Assembly: GCF_900106645.1 (NCBI RefSeq)
Contig: NZ_FNMV01000018.1
Span: forward strand, 17,065-81,064
Source: Flavobacterium degerlachei
Lineage (GTDB): Bacteria > Bacteroidota > Bacteroidia > Flavobacteriales > Flavobacteriaceae
DNA: 64,000 nucleotides
Direction: 5' to 3'
Shown here: piece after piece, positions 34,880 to 45,339 of the stretch
How positions within the stretch are numbered: position 1 is the stretch's first letter
How the letters are laid out: each line of letters starts with the position of its first letter
Program-made: the position numbers and the translations under genes
The notes under the pieces: generated by a model
Told to the model about the DNA's origin: nothing
Databases searched by the model: none
Seen by the model: only the letters and a program-made list of their open reading frames with translations

Positions 34880-36658
34880 TTATTTTTTCTCTCCCTTTTC
34901 CATTTTAGCTTTCAATGCTGCAAGCATATCATTACTATCTCCCAAAGTAGAAGCAGCAGCGTTGTTTGTAGACGATGCAGAACTGTTAGTAGTGGCAGCT
35001 TTCACATTTTTCTCTTCTTCTTCACGGAAGATAGCAGTGTGAGAGGCAACAACTCTTTTGAATTCTTTGTTAAATTCGATTACTTTGAAATCAGCAGATT
35101 CTCCTTTTTTCAATTTCTTACCATCTTCTTTTTCAAGGTGACGAGTAGGAATGAAAGCAACGATATCTTCTCCGAATTCTACAGTAGCTCCTTTGTCAAC
35201 AATTTCAGAAATCTCACCGTTGTGGATAGTTCCCACAGCGAAAGACTCTTCATATTTATCCCAAGGATTAGGAGTAGTTTGTTTGTGACCTAAAGATAAT
35301 TTACGTCCGTCAACATCTAATTCTAATACTACAACATCAAGTTTCTCACCAACATTTACAAATTCTGATGGGTGTTTGATTTTCTTAGTCCAAGATAAGT
35401 CAGAGATGTAAATTAATCCATCAATTCCTTCTTCAAGTTCTACGAAGATACCAAAGTTTGTAAAGTTTCTAACGATACCTGAATGTTTAGAACCTACAGG
35501 ATATTTAGAAGTAATATCAGTCCAAGGGTCTTGAGACAATTGTTTGATACCTAATGACATTTTACGGTCATCTCTGTCTAATGTTAAAATTTGAGCTTCA
35601 ACAATATCACCTACTTTTACGAAATCTTGAGCAGAACGTAAATGAGTAGACCATGACATTTCAGAAACGTGGATCAAACCTTCAACACCTTCAGCAACTT
35701 CGATAAATGCACCGTAATCAGCGATTACAACTACTTTACCTTTTACTTTATCTCCAATTGCTAAGTTAGCATCTAGAGCATCCCAAGGATGAGCGTTTAA
35801 TTGTTTCAATCCTAATTGAATTCTTGTTTTCTCATCATCGAAATCAAGGATTACAACATTTAATTTTTGGTCTAATTCAAGAACTTCAGATGGGTGATTA
35901 ATTCTTGACCAAGAAAGGTCAGTAATGTGAATCAATCCATCTACTCCACCTAAATCAATAAACACACCATAAGAAGTAATGTTTTTAACAACACCTTCTA
36001 ATACTTGTCCTTTTTGTAATTGGCCGATGATTTCTTTTTTCTGTATTTCAATATCCGCTTCAATAAGCGCTTTATGAGATACTACAACGTTTTTAAATTC
36101 GTGGTTGATTTTCACAACTTTGAATTCCATTGTTTTATTTACGTATACATCGTAATCTCTAATTGGCTTAACATCAATTTGAGATCCTGGTAAAAACGCT
36201 TCAATTCCGAAAACATCAACGATCATACCACCTTTAGTTCTGCATTTTACAAAACCATTAACAATTTCTCCTGTTTCGTTAGCCGAAATAACTCTATCCC
36301 AAGATTTGATAGTACGAGCTTTTCTGTGAGATAAAACTAGTTGTCCAGTTTTGTCTTCACGGATGTCGATTAATACTTCAACAGTATCACCTACTTTTAA
36401 GTTTGGGTTGTAACGGAATTCGTTTAATGAAATAACACCTTCCGATTTTGCGTTGATATCAACGATAACGTCTCTATCTGTAATTCTTACAACTGTTCCA
36501 TCTACTACTTCTTCTTGATCAGTAGAAATAAATGTTTTTGAAACTAATTCTTCGAATTCTTTTAAGTTTTTTTGATCAACTGCATCAATACCTTCTTCAA
36601 AGTTGTGCCAGTTAAAATTTGCTAAAAACTCTTCTTGTGATTTTACTTGTTCAGACAT
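34880..36658 (-). CDS. rpsA: 30S ribosomal protein S1
   Basis: 592 residues with six S1 RNA-binding repeats (about 51-115, 131-198, 217-287, 302-374, 389-460, 474-540), each showing the G-x-V-x-x-I-x-x-x-G-x-F/I-V-x-L pattern; the third to fifth end in IHITDLSW, IHVSEMSW and IYISDLSW. The C-terminal tail is low-complexity Ala/Ser/Asn and ends in Lys. It binds mRNA on the small subunit, which matters in Bacteroidota since they do not rely on Shine-Dalgarno pairing. Single gene with a promoter at 36777-36807, a ~120-nt leader with a hairpin, and a strong terminator. Confidence 0.97.
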   Translation of the reverse strand: MSEQVKSQEEFLANFNWHNFEEGIDAVDQKNLKEFEELVSKTFISTDQEEVVDGTVVRITDRDVIVDINAKSEGVISLNEFRYNPNLKVGDTVEVLIDIREDKTGQLVLSHRKARTIKSWDRVISANETGEIVNGFVKCRTKGGMIVDVFGIEAFLPGSQIDVKPIRDYDVYVNKTMEFKVVKINHEFKNVVVSHKALIEADIEIQKKEIIGQLQKGQVLEGVVKNITSYGVFIDLGGVDGLIHITDLSWSRINHPSEVLELDQKLNVVILDFDDEKTRIQLGLKQLNAHPWDALDANLAIGDKVKGKVVVIADYGAFIEVAEGVEGLIHVSEMSWSTHLRSAQDFVKVGDIVEAQILTLDRDDRKMSLGIKQLSQDPWTDITSKYPVGSKHSGIVRNFTNFGIFVELEEGIDGLIYISDLSWTKKIKHPSEFVNVGEKLDVVVLELDVDGRKLSLGHKQTTPNPWDKYEESFAVGTIHNGEISEIVDKGATVEFGEDIVAFIPTRHLEKEDGKKLKKGESADFKVIEFNKEFKRVVASHTAIFREEEEKNVKAATTNSSASSTNNAAASTLGDSNDMLAALKAKMEKGEKK

Positions 36659-36709
36659 GCTGATAAAAATTTGTATTCTGTATTCTCTCGAGTTTCATAA
36701 AGTGATAGA

Positions 36710-36727
36710 AAACAACAGAAGTTGTTT
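36710..36727 (-). promoter_or_regulatory. Hairpin in the rpsA leader
   Basis: AAACAAC (36710-36716) pairs perfectly with GTTGTTT (36721-36727) in the untranslated leader of rpsA. S1 controls its own translation in E. coli, so it could be an operator, but this is only a suggestion. Confidence 0.35.
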
Positions 36728-36776
36728 GTATAATTAGTTGAACCCCAAAGGAAACTCTTATTCACCTAAAGGACTG

Positions 36777-36807
36777 CAAAGGTAATACATCTATATCTAA
36801 TTTTCAA
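36777..36807 (-). promoter_or_regulatory. Promoter of rpsA
   Basis: On the minus strand TTG (36807-36805), a 20-nt spacer and TACCTTTG (36784-36777). The spacer is slightly longer than the usual 17-19. The rest of 36659-36989 holds the rpsA leader and, at 36934-36970, the terminator of the upstream permease. Confidence 0.6.
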
Positions 36808-36933
36808 CTTTATTTTAACATGAAAATAATTAAGCTAAAATTTATAACCTTTTGATTACCAGTAACACATTCATCATGCGCTTTTAAAGTCATCCTACTT
36901 GATTGTCATTATCGGTCTTATCTAACAATAAAC

Positions 36934-36970
36934 AAAAAGACCCGATGCCATTTTTTCTGGAATCGGGTCT
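36934..36970 (-). terminator. Terminator after the nucleoside permease
   Basis: AGACCCGAT (36938-36946) pairs with ATCGGGTCT (36962-36970); the minus strand then reads TTTTTG. Confidence 0.75.
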
Positions 36971-36989
36971 ACTGCTTTTATTTTTAAGG

Positions 36990-38369
36990 TTAATGACCTA
37001 CTACGCTAGCCACATCTTCTGGGTGATGTTTGTGCTTAAATAAAATTGCAAAAGCAATCGCTATAATTAAAGAGTAAATTGCAAAAGCCAGCCAGATCGT
37101 ATGCCAGTCCTTCATAAAAATAGTATTACTCAGCAAACCATCTGTCGAAATTGAATTTCCTTGATCTGTAATAAACTCTAACATCTTTTGATTCGTTTGT
37201 TCTGTTTGTAAGAAACTCGCTAAATCAGTTGTATTATTAAATGACTTGGTAAAATATTTATCAATAGCCCATCCCGAAGTAAAACTTCCAAAAACAGCTC
37301 CAAAGCCATTAGTCATCATCATAAATAAACCTTGTGCTGAAGAACGATTCTTTGGATCCGTATTGGTTTCAACAAACAATGACCCTGAGATATTAAAGAA
37401 ATCAAACGCCATACCATATACCACACAAGACATTACAATCATCCATAATCCATTTGTTGGATTTCCGTAAGCAAACAGTCCAAAGCGCAATACCCAGGCC
37501 ATCATGGAAATTAGCATTACTTGTTTGATTCCGAAACGTCTTAAGAAAAAAGGAATCGCAAGAATAAACAAGGTTTCTGAAATTTGAGAAATTGACATTA
37601 TAATAGTTGAATATTCTACAACAAATGAATCAGCATATTTTGGAAAATGCTTGAATTCATCTAAGAAAACATCTCCGTACGCATTTGTCAACTGTAAGGC
37701 CCCTCCTAAAAACATAGAGAAGACAAAAAACAAAGCCATTTTATAATCAGCAAACAACCTAAAAGACTCTAAACCTAATGTCTCCGTAAGAGAAGCGTTT
37801 TCAGTAGATAAACGTTGTGGTTTACACTTTGGTAAAGAAAAAGAATAGATTCCTAGAAATACAGCTGCTAAACCTGCTATATAAAACTGATATTCTGTTG
37901 CTTTATTTCCAGTTAAATTAGTAATCCACATTGCAACAATAAAACCTATAGTCCCCCAAACTCGTATGGGAGGAAAATTTTTAATAATGTCTTTATTATT
38001 TAATTTGAGTGCAGTGTAAGAAATAGAGTTACTCAAAGCGATCGTTGGCATATAAAAACACATTGCCAATAGCATTACATAAATAAAGGTTTCCGGTGTT
38101 GTTACTTGCGGTATATAAAACAAAACTCCTGCGTATAAAACATGAAGTACACCATATAATTTTTCTGCATTTACCCATCTATCGGCGATAATTCCAGTTA
38201 ATGTTGGCATAAATAAAGACGCAATTCCCATCGTCCCAAAAACCAACCCAAATTGAGTTCCATCCCATTGCATTGTGCCAAACCAGTAATTAGCAATCGT
38301 AATCAACCAAGCACCCCAAACAAAAAACTGGAGAAAACTCATTATTATCAATCTATTTTTAATTCCCAT
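36990..38369 (-). CDS. Nucleoside permease, NHS family (NupG-like)
   Basis: 459 residues with about twelve membrane helices in the inner membrane. The start RLIIMSFLQFFVWGAWLITI and the segment NFPPIRVWGTIGFIVAMW are characteristic of the nucleoside:H+ symporter family (NupG/XapB). It imports nucleosides for salvage. The ATG at 38369 gives MGIKNRLIIMSFLQF. It lies 70 nt behind cmk on the same strand, and cmk phosphorylates CMP/dCMP, so a nucleotide-salvage link is plausible though not shown. Its end is marked by a terminator. Confidence 0.88.
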   Translation of the reverse strand: MGIKNRLIIMSFLQFFVWGAWLITIANYWFGTMQWDGTQFGLVFGTMGIASLFMPTLTGIIADRWVNAEKLYGVLHVLYAGVLFYIPQVTTPETFIYVMLLAMCFYMPTIALSNSISYTALKLNNKDIIKNFPPIRVWGTIGFIVAMWITNLTGNKATEYQFYIAGLAAVFLGIYSFSLPKCKPQRLSTENASLTETLGLESFRLFADYKMALFFVFSMFLGGALQLTNAYGDVFLDEFKHFPKYADSFVVEYSTIIMSISQISETLFILAIPFFLRRFGIKQVMLISMMAWVLRFGLFAYGNPTNGLWMIVMSCVVYGMAFDFFNISGSLFVETNTDPKNRSSAQGLFMMMTNGFGAVFGSFTSGWAIDKYFTKSFNNTTDLASFLQTEQTNQKMLEFITDQGNSISTDGLLSNTIFMKDWHTIWLAFAIYSLIIAIAFAILFKHKHHPEDVASVVGH

Positions 38370-38439
38370 AAAATGAATTCTTTAATTTTAAAAATTAACA
38401 AGCCGTAAAACTAGTATTTAAATTGAAATATACAAACAT

Positions 38440-39132
38440 TTAGTTTGCTTCAATAATCTCATTTACTAATCCTAGCACAACATCAAACTGTTCTTCTCTA
38501 CTAAGATACGAATTGTCAATTTCTATGGCATCCTCAGCCCTTACCAATGGGGAGTTATCTCTATGGGTATCAATATAATCACGCTCTTCTACGTTATGCA
38601 AAACTTCTTCAAAACTTACATCATCTCCTTTTTCCGTTAATTCGTCATAACGCCTTTGTGCTCTGGTAGCTGCGCTGGCGGTCATGAATATTTTTAGTTC
38701 CGCGTCAGGGAAAACGACGGTCCCGATGTCTCTGCCGTCCATAACGACTCCTTTGTCCTTGCCCATTTCCTTTTGTTGCTCCACTAATTTGGCACGCACT
38801 TCAGATATTTCGGCTACTTTACTAACGAAACTAGATACTTCAATAGTCCTAATTTCTTTTTCCACATTGGTATCATTTAAATACATTTCAGCAAAGCCCA
38901 AATCTGAATTAAATTTGAACTGTAATTTTATAGATGGCAAACTCGCTATCAATTTTTCTTTGTCAAAAAGCTCGCTGTTTATATATCCATTCTGCATTGC
39001 AAATAGTGCAATAGCGCGATACATAGCTCCAGTATCGACGTACACATATCCTAAATGTTTTGCAAGTTGTTTTGCCAATGTGCTTTTTCCTGTAGATGAA
39101 AATCCGTCAATGGCGATGGTGATTTTTTTCAA
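38440..39132 (-). CDS. cmk: Cytidylate kinase
   Basis: Phosphorylates CMP and dCMP with ATP. 230 residues; the P-loop GFSSTGKST is at residues 10-18, followed by LGYVYVDTGAMYRAIALF, and VVMDGRDIGTVVFPDAELKIFMTA is the second family block. The only reasonable start is a TTG at 39132 (MKKITIAIDGF); a stop lies a short way upstream in frame with no ATG between. Downstream of it on the same strand is the nucleoside permease, upstream the L,D-transpeptidase and porQ; a porQ-cmk neighbourhood is common in Bacteroidota. Confidence 0.95.
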   Translation of the reverse strand: MKKITIAIDGFSSTGKSTLAKQLAKHLGYVYVDTGAMYRAIALFAMQNGYINSELFDKEKLIASLPSIKLQFKFNSDLGFAEMYLNDTNVEKEIRTIEVSSFVSKVAEISEVRAKLVEQQKEMGKDKGVVMDGRDIGTVVFPDAELKIFMTASAATRAQRRYDELTEKGDDVSFEEVLHNVEERDYIDTHRDNSPLVRAEDAIEIDNSYLSREEQFDVVLGLVNEIIEAN

Positions 39133-39213
39133 TGTTGTAATTTTAATGTTCTGTAATTAAATTTCTATTTTGCCTTGTGCGTGTTTATAAAAGAGGTTTC
39201 ATTACTTACTTTT

Positions 39214-39831
39214 TTAGTAGTAAATACTCATAATAATATTCGAATCTGAATTGTCTATTATTTCCGCTAGCCTTTCAAAATAGCGTTCGTTAACCGCCGG
39301 ACAGCCAAAGCTTTTTTCTATAGACCCATTTTGCTCTTGCTCAGGAATACTACTCATTTTATGCAGCACTATATTTCTGGCGAATGCATTACTATTTGTT
39401 TTGTCTAACCCATATAACTTGTACGCTTTCCCATAAGACCCTAAATAAGAATTACCTACAGAATAGTTCCCCAATGATGTGCATAATGAATTACTGACAT
39501 TGCTAAATCTCAACTCCCCCGTTGATCTCTTTTCTGACCCAAAGCCATGCGTAACTAGACCTTCATCTATAATTTTATTGCTTTTCAAATTATAAATAAA
39601 AAACCGAAACTTACCGGACTCAATACCCATATCAAGAAAAAAAGCAATTTCTTTATTATACTTCGTACTAGAGTTGACCACTTTTTTTACTTCATTTATC
39701 TGAATAGTAAATCTTTCTTCGGCAGAATTATACTTTGGCTTTTCAGAAAAACCCGAAAAAATAAATCCCACAAATACCAGAAGTACAAGTAGTGCTCTCA
39801 TCTCTTTATTTGCCTTTAAATTTGTATTCAT
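39214..39831 (-). CDS. L,D-transpeptidase catalytic-domain protein (YkuD_2 type)
   Basis: 205 residues. The N-terminus has a signal peptide or anchor (MRALLVLLVFVGFIFSGFS from the second Met). The remainder matches the murein L,D-transpeptidase-like family of Bacteroidota: FRFFIYNLKSNKIIDEGLVTHGFG, ARNIVLHKM with the active-site His, and SFGCPAVNERYF with the catalytic Cys. Such enzymes cross-link or modify peptidoglycan stem peptides in the periplasm. Start ATG at 39831 or 39801; both keep the signal. It lies between porQ and cmk on one strand, 61 and 81 nt apart, so cotranscription is possible. Confidence 0.85.
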   Translation of the reverse strand: MNTNLKANKEMRALLVLLVFVGFIFSGFSEKPKYNSAEERFTIQINEVKKVVNSSTKYNKEIAFFLDMGIESGKFRFFIYNLKSNKIIDEGLVTHGFGSEKRSTGELRFSNVSNSLCTSLGNYSVGNSYLGSYGKAYKLYGLDKTNSNAFARNIVLHKMSSIPEQEQNGSIEKSFGCPAVNERYFERLAEIIDNSDSNIIMSIYY

Positions 39832-39892
39832 TTGTCATTTACATTAAATAGTCTTGACGGAATAAATCCGTTTATCTTTCATTTACAAACTG

Positions 39893-40912
39893 CTATTGAA
39901 AATTAATCGTCAACCCAAACAAACTTGTATTGCCCGCTAAAGTGTAACGCGAATACGAATAATTAAATTTCAATTTATTCATTTTTAATCCAAAACCTAG
40001 TGAAACTCCCGAGAAATTGCGCTGTTCAAGAATCCGCAGTTCCTCTGCCCTTCTAAAATTATACCCCAGCCGAAGGTTAAATGTTTTTTTAGGAAACAAT
40101 TCCACTCCAAAAATCACATGACGCAATGCGTTATTCGTAAACGAAACTTTCTCTTCGTTTGTATTCCCATCAATTGACGTTTCAGCCCTTTCAGGATTAG
40201 AAAAAGCAATATTCCATTGTTGTAAATTCTCTAACGTAAGATGCCATCTTAAGGGAACATGTTCTAATTCCTGTGAAACACCCACTAGTATTTCCAACGG
40301 CAATTTTTCATTCACTCCCGAATAGGTGGTAAATTGCGTTCCAATATTTCGAATTACCAACCCCCAATTAACATCATTTCTTTCATCAATAAAAATAGCA
40401 CCAATATCTATAGCTCCTCCCAAGGACGAATAACTTTCAAGCGAGGAGGAAATCAACTTTGCATTTGCTCCTACATGTATTGTCGTATAAGGTATGTTGT
40501 ACGCATATCCCAAAGAAAGCGCTATTTCACTTCCTGTGAACTCAGTTGTATACTGTCCGTTTTCGTCATAACCTTCAAATTTACCGTAATTCACATAATT
40601 AACTCCAGCCTGAAACGTTTGCAAATGCCGATCGTATGTGTAGGCATATGAAGCTGTACCATAAGTAACCTCGTTAAAGTAATTACCATAATTCAACGCC
40701 AAATGATTATCCATTTCCACATTTATGGTTGCAGGATTAAAATTCACTTGATTGACATCATCATCATAAATAGTTATCGTTTTTCCACCTAAGGCTGCCT
40801 GTCTAGGCGAAGTAACCAAATTCAAAAACTGATAAGTATACTTGCCTCCTATTTGACTGTAGGACACAGTACAAATAAATAACGACAAGAATAGAAAAAT
40901 GTTTCTGAACAT
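39893..40912 (-). CDS. porQ: Type IX secretion system protein PorQ
   Basis: 339 residues. Signal peptide MFRNIFLFLSLFICTVSYSQ, then a beta-barrel-like outer membrane protein of the PorQ family, with the typical start IGGKYTYQFLNLVTSPRQAALGG and the end NTSLFGLTINFQ. In the type IX system PorQ forms, with PorU, PorV and PorZ, the attachment complex that processes secreted proteins at the surface. This marks the organism as a T9SS-bearing Bacteroidota member. A -7 box TATTTTTG lies at 40971-40978 upstream on the minus strand. Confidence 0.92.
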   Translation of the reverse strand: MFRNIFLFLSLFICTVSYSQIGGKYTYQFLNLVTSPRQAALGGKTITIYDDDVNQVNFNPATINVEMDNHLALNYGNYFNEVTYGTASYAYTYDRHLQTFQAGVNYVNYGKFEGYDENGQYTTEFTGSEIALSLGYAYNIPYTTIHVGANAKLISSSLESYSSLGGAIDIGAIFIDERNDVNWGLVIRNIGTQFTTYSGVNEKLPLEILVGVSQELEHVPLRWHLTLENLQQWNIAFSNPERAETSIDGNTNEEKVSFTNNALRHVIFGVELFPKKTFNLRLGYNFRRAEELRILEQRNFSGVSLGFGLKMNKLKFNYSYSRYTLAGNTSLFGLTINFQ

Positions 40913-40970
40913 ACTTTAGGTCTCTGTTTTCGTAAAATAAAACGCAAATGCGAAGATAAAATTATAGTAG

Positions 40971-40978
40971 CAAAAATA
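40971..40978 (-). promoter_or_regulatory. -7 box of porQ
   Basis: Minus-strand TATTTTTG, full match to TAnnTTTG; a TTG lies 15 nt further upstream, slightly too close. RNA would start about 54 nt before the ATG. Confidence 0.45.
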
Positions 40979-41083
40979 CTCATTATAAATCTCCAAATAC
41001 CACTTAAATAAAATTCCAAAATCATTGCCTAATTATCTTAAGTTTTGATTTTGGAATATACATTTAGAAATCAAAAAGACTAC

Positions 41084-43534
41084 TTATAAGATTTTGGCAT
41101 TTTTAACCTTTTGATCCGTAATTGCAATTTTCAAAACATCACTCATTTCTTTAACGTAATGAAAAGTTAAGCCTTCAATATATTCTGGCTTTATTTCATC
41201 AACATCACTTTTATTTTCATGACACAGAATAATCTCTTTAATATTAGCGCGTTTTGCTGCCAATATTTTTTCTTTAATTCCACCTACAGGTAATACTTTC
41301 CCTCTTAATGTTATCTCACCAGTCATCGCCATGTTTTTCTTAACTCTTTTTTGAGTAAATACTGACACTAAAGAAGTCAACATCGCTATACCTGCACTTG
41401 GTCCATCTTTTGGTGTCGCTCCTTCTGGAACGTGTAAATGGATATTATATTTAGATATTATCTCTGGATTTAAGCCCATTAATTCCGCATTAGCTTTTAG
41501 ATATTCCAATGCTATTGTAGCTGATTCTTTCATTACAGTACCTAAATTACCCGTAATGGTCATAGCGCCCTTACCTGGAGAAATTAAAGATTCTATAAAA
41601 AGAATATCACCACCTACACTTGTCCAAGCTAATCCTGTAACAACACCTGCCACATCATTACTTTCATACTTATCTCTTTCTAATCTAGGAACACCTAGAA
41701 TTCGAACGATATCTGCATCAGTTACTTTTTTATTGTACTCTTCCTCCATTGCAACTGATTTAGCTGCATTACGGATTACTTGTGCAATTTTAGCTTCTAA
41801 ACCACGAACACCAGATTCACGAGTATATCCTTCTACAATTTTTTCCAACTGTTTTTTACCAATTGTTAAATCTTTGGTTGTTAAACCGTGTTCTTTTAAT
41901 TGTCTTGGCAACAAATGCTGACGTGCAATCTCCACTTTCTCTTCAATAGTATACCCAGACATTTTTATGATCTCCATACGATCTCTCAATGCAGGCTGAA
42001 TAGAAGACATTGTATTTGAAGTAGCTATAAACATCACTTTTGACAAGTCATATCCCATCTCTAGGAAGTTATCATAAAATGAATTGTTTTGCTCTGGATC
42101 TAATACTTCAAGTAAAGCTGACGAAGGATCTCCTTGACTGCTCACTGACAATTTATCAATTTCATCTAATACAAATACAGGATTTGATGTCCCTGCTTTT
42201 TTCAAGCTTTGGATAATCCTACCTGGCATAGCACCAATATATGTTTTTCTGTGACCTCTTATTTCTGATTCATCACGCAAACCTCCTAAGGAAATACGAA
42301 CATATTCTCTCCCTAAAGCTTCGGCAACGGAACGACCAATAGAAGTTTTCCCTACTCCTGGAGGTCCTGTCAAACAAATAATAGGTGATTTCATGTCATT
42401 ACGCAATTTCAAAACTGCCAAATGCTCAATCATTCTTTTCTTAACATCTTCTAACCCAAAATGATCTCTATCCAAGATTTTTTGCGCTCTTTTTAAGTCA
42501 AAATTATCTTTTGAATATTCATTCCAAGGCAATTCTAAAAACAGCTCTAAGTAATTTCTTTGAATTCCAAAATCAGGTGCCTGTGGATTCATTCGGCGCA
42601 TTTTTGACAATTCTTTTTCGAAATGCTTTTTGGTTTTTTCATCCCATTTCTTAGACTTGGACTTAAGTAACATCTCTTCCATTTCCTCCTCTTGCGAAGA
42701 ACCACCCAATTCTTCTTGGATTGTTTTCATTTGCTGTTGAAGAAAATATTCTCTTTGTTGTTGGTCTAAATCAAAACGCACTTTAGACTGAATGTCGTTT
42801 TTTAACTCGAGTTTTTGCAACTCAATATTCATAAAACGAAGCGTCTCTAACGCTCTATCTTTCAAACTACTAATAGCAAGAAGATCTTGTTTTTCTTTAA
42901 CTGATAAATTCATGTTAGAAGTAACGAAATTAATCAGGAAAGATTGACTTTCAATATTTTTAATAGCAAAGGTCGCCTCGCTTGGAATGTTCGGACTTTC
43001 TTTTATTATTTGAATCGCCAATTCTTTGACAGACTCAAGAATAGCTAAAAATTCAGTGTCTTTACTCTCTGGCCTACTTTCTTCAAACTCTTTAATAGTT
43101 GCAGTAATGTAAGGCTCTTCAGAAACTACAGTGTCAATTTCAAAACGCTTTTTACCTTGAAGAATAACTGTCGTAGTACCATCAGGCATTTTTAAAACCC
43201 TTAATATTCTAGCAACAGTTCCTATGCTATGAATATCATCCTTTGTAGGTTCCTCGTCTTCTTCGTTTTTCTGAGCAACAACACCTATTATTTTTCCTCC
43301 TGCATTCGCGTCATTAATTAGCTTAATGGATTTATCACGTCCCGCAGTAATTGGAATTACAACACCAGGAAACAACACCATATTGCGTAAAGGCAAAATT
43401 GGTAATGATTCTGGCAATTCCTCGTTAATCATTTCTTCTTCATCTTCAGGAGTCAATAATGGAATTAATTCAGCTTCTGAATCATATTCCTGAAGTGACA
43501 GATTGTCTATTGTAAGTATTTTATGATTTGACAT
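41084..43534 (-). CDS. lon: ATP-dependent protease Lon
   Basis: 816 residues. N-terminal LON substrate-binding domain (about 45-240, [19 protein letters not shown]), coiled coil, AAA module with Walker [10 protein letters not shown], and the C-terminal serine protease with the Ser713-Lys756 dyad ([12 protein letters not shown] and [13 protein letters not shown]; the 43-residue distance equals that of E. coli Ser679-Lys722). A hexamer in the cytoplasm that degrades misfolded and regulatory proteins. Start ATG at 43534. A -7 box TATATTTG lies on the minus strand at 43581-43588. Confidence 0.97.
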   Translation of the reverse strand: MSNHKILTIDNLSLQEYDSEAELIPLLTPEDEEEMINEELPESLPILPLRNMVLFPGVVIPITAGRDKSIKLINDANAGGKIIGVVAQKNEEDEEPTKDDIHSIGTVARILRVLKMPDGTTTVILQGKKRFEIDTVVSEEPYITATIKEFEESRPESKDTEFLAILESVKELAIQIIKESPNIPSEATFAIKNIESQSFLINFVTSNMNLSVKEKQDLLAISSLKDRALETLRFMNIELQKLELKNDIQSKVRFDLDQQQREYFLQQQMKTIQEELGGSSQEEEMEEMLLKSKSKKWDEKTKKHFEKELSKMRRMNPQAPDFGIQRNYLELFLELPWNEYSKDNFDLKRAQKILDRDHFGLEDVKKRMIEHLAVLKLRNDMKSPIICLTGPPGVGKTSIGRSVAEALGREYVRISLGGLRDESEIRGHRKTYIGAMPGRIIQSLKKAGTSNPVFVLDEIDKLSVSSQGDPSSALLEVLDPEQNNSFYDNFLEMGYDLSKVMFIATSNTMSSIQPALRDRMEIIKMSGYTIEEKVEIARQHLLPRQLKEHGLTTKDLTIGKKQLEKIVEGYTRESGVRGLEAKIAQVIRNAAKSVAMEEEYNKKVTDADIVRILGVPRLERDKYESNDVAGVVTGLAWTSVGGDILFIESLISPGKGAMTITGNLGTVMKESATIALEYLKANAELMGLNPEIISKYNIHLHVPEGATPKDGPSAGIAMLTSLVSVFTQKRVKKNMAMTGEITLRGKVLPVGGIKEKILAAKRANIKEIILCHENKSDVDEIKPEYIEGLTFHYVKEMSDVLKIAITDQKVKNAKIL

Positions 43535-43894
43535 AATTATATATAAGTCTTTTTGTCATTAAAAAATTTGAGTTCATGAACAAATATAGGGTTTCGACAC
43601 TTTATATATCAATAAAATTGACTTTTTCCCATACCATTCATCAAGTACTTAAAAGGGACAATCATTGTGCCAAAAGAAAATTATTGACCAATATATTGGT
43701 AAAAGCACTCCAAATATCCCCCTTGAAAAAATCTGAAAAAACACTATTTATGTTGCAAGAAATAGAAATGAAAATGATTCCAAAGTGTTTTTCACATTAA
43801 CGCAGCTACTACCAAAATAGTCAACATCATGCCGTACAATCGATTCTTTTTCTATTGTTACTATATTTTTATTTTACATTGAATAAAAATAAAA
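43535..43894. other. Intergenic region between lon and the UMF1 permease
   Basis: Holds the lon promoter (minus-strand TATATTTG at 43588-43581, with a TTG 21 nt upstream). A 74-codon frame at 43576-43800 on the plus strand starts inside this promoter and shows no family features, so it is not called. Nothing else seen. Confidence 0.5.
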
Positions 43895-45199
43895 TTATGC
43901 CTCTTTCTTCTCTTTCATAAAACTAAGGACAACATACCCCAGTAAGAAGAAGATCGCCAGGATAAAAAAGGAATTGCGCATTGAGTTAGTGATAGACGCA
44001 ACAAAACCAAAAATAAAGGTTCCAAAAACAATGGCAATTTTCTCTGTTACATCAAAGAAACTAAAGTAAGTTGCGTGGTCTTCTGTATCTGGCAATAATT
44101 TCGAATAAGTAGAACGTGACAAAGATTGTATCGCACCTAAAACCATTCCTATAGTTCCTCCAAGAGCATAAAACTGAATATCGATGTATTGATTTTTAGC
44201 ATCTAACAAATAGGCTGATAAGCAAATAAGACACCAAATTGCAATAGTTAATTTAAGTGTTTTTATGTTTCCAATTTTTTCTGATATTCTTGAAAATACA
44301 AAAGCTCCAAAAATAGCAACTACATTTATTAATAATATAATGATAATTAATTTGCTAGTTCCTATTCCCAATTCTTTTTTACCAAAGATTCCAGCTAATA
44401 ATATTACCGTTTGAACACCTATACTATAAAGGAAGAAAGCAGTTAAAAACTGTTTAAGATTGGTTTGTTTATTTATACTTTTTGTAACTACTTTAAGCTC
44501 TCTAAATCCATTGAAAAGAACATCCGTTCCCGATTTTTTTTGAAATACATTATTTGGTAAATAGTGAAATGTAACTTGCGCGAAACCCATCCACCAAATT
44601 CCAACGGATAAAAATGAAATTCTTGCAGGTAAAGAACTATCTGTAATTCCATACCATTCTGGCATCATGACCATAGTCAAGTTAAATCCTAATAATAGTA
44701 AAGAACCTGTGTAACCAAACATAAACCCTTTGGCACTAACCCTATCATGCTGCTCAGGATGAGCAATTTCTGGTAAATAGGAATTATAAAAAACAATACT
44801 CCCCCAAAAACCAATACTCGCTAGAATGGTACCTAAAATCCCAATCCACAAAGTATCTTGGCCTGTAAAAAAGTACAAACTCATTACTGAGAGCGATCCC
44901 AGATAACAAAAAAACTGCATAAATCGCTTTTTGTTACCAGTAAAATCAGCAATTCCAGATAAAATAGGTGACATAAACGCAACGATTAAAAAAGAAAATG
45001 ACAAAGAATAAGACAGTAGTGAAGAATTATTAAATTCCATTCCTAAAAACTGCACAATATCATTATTACCACTCGTAACACTTTCGTAATAAATAGGAAA
45101 CACCGCAGTTGCAATAACTAGACTATAAACAGAATTTGCCCAATCATAAAATGCCCAAGCATTAATTAATTTCTTATCCCCTTTTTTCAATGCTATCAT
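43895..45199 (-). CDS. UMF1-family MFS transporter
   Basis: 434 residues with eleven to twelve membrane helices. The start INAWAFYDWANSVYSLVIATAVFPIYY is the signature of the UMF1/Atg22-like family (YDWANSxY). Yeast Atg22 exports amino acids from the vacuole; bacterial substrates are mostly unknown. ATG at 45199. The C-terminus is basic (MKEKKEA). It is the only gene between lon and the M48 lipoprotein on this strand, and a strong hairpin upstream (45287-45317) separates it from the latter. Confidence 0.88.
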   Translation of the reverse strand: MIALKKGDKKLINAWAFYDWANSVYSLVIATAVFPIYYESVTSGNNDIVQFLGMEFNNSSLLSYSLSFSFLIVAFMSPILSGIADFTGNKKRFMQFFCYLGSLSVMSLYFFTGQDTLWIGILGTILASIGFWGSIVFYNSYLPEIAHPEQHDRVSAKGFMFGYTGSLLLLGFNLTMVMMPEWYGITDSSLPARISFLSVGIWWMGFAQVTFHYLPNNVFQKKSGTDVLFNGFRELKVVTKSINKQTNLKQFLTAFFLYSIGVQTVILLAGIFGKKELGIGTSKLIIIILLINVVAIFGAFVFSRISEKIGNIKTLKLTIAIWCLICLSAYLLDAKNQYIDIQFYALGGTIGMVLGAIQSLSRSTYSKLLPDTEDHATYFSFFDVTEKIAIVFGTFIFGFVASITNSMRNSFFILAIFFLLGYVVLSFMKEKKEA

Positions 45200-45286
45200 A
45201 TCTGTAGTTTTATACGAATTTATTTATTTTTATGACATAAACGCTATAAAAACACGGAATTTAAAAAGTTTAACCACTATTTAAAC

Positions 45287-45317
45287 GAAGAAAGCCAATT
45301 CGATGAATTGGCTTTCT
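45287..45317 (-). terminator. Terminator after the M48 lipoprotein gene
   Basis: AAGAAAGCCAATTC (45287-45300) pairs perfectly over 14 bp with GAATTGGCTTTCTT (45304-45317) around a 3-nt loop. Confidence 0.75.
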
Positions 45318-45339
45318 TTGTTTATGTAATTACAATAAT

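Noticed and set aside
43576..43800. A 74-codon plus-strand frame upstream of lon
   Set aside because: It covers the lon promoter and shows no family features.
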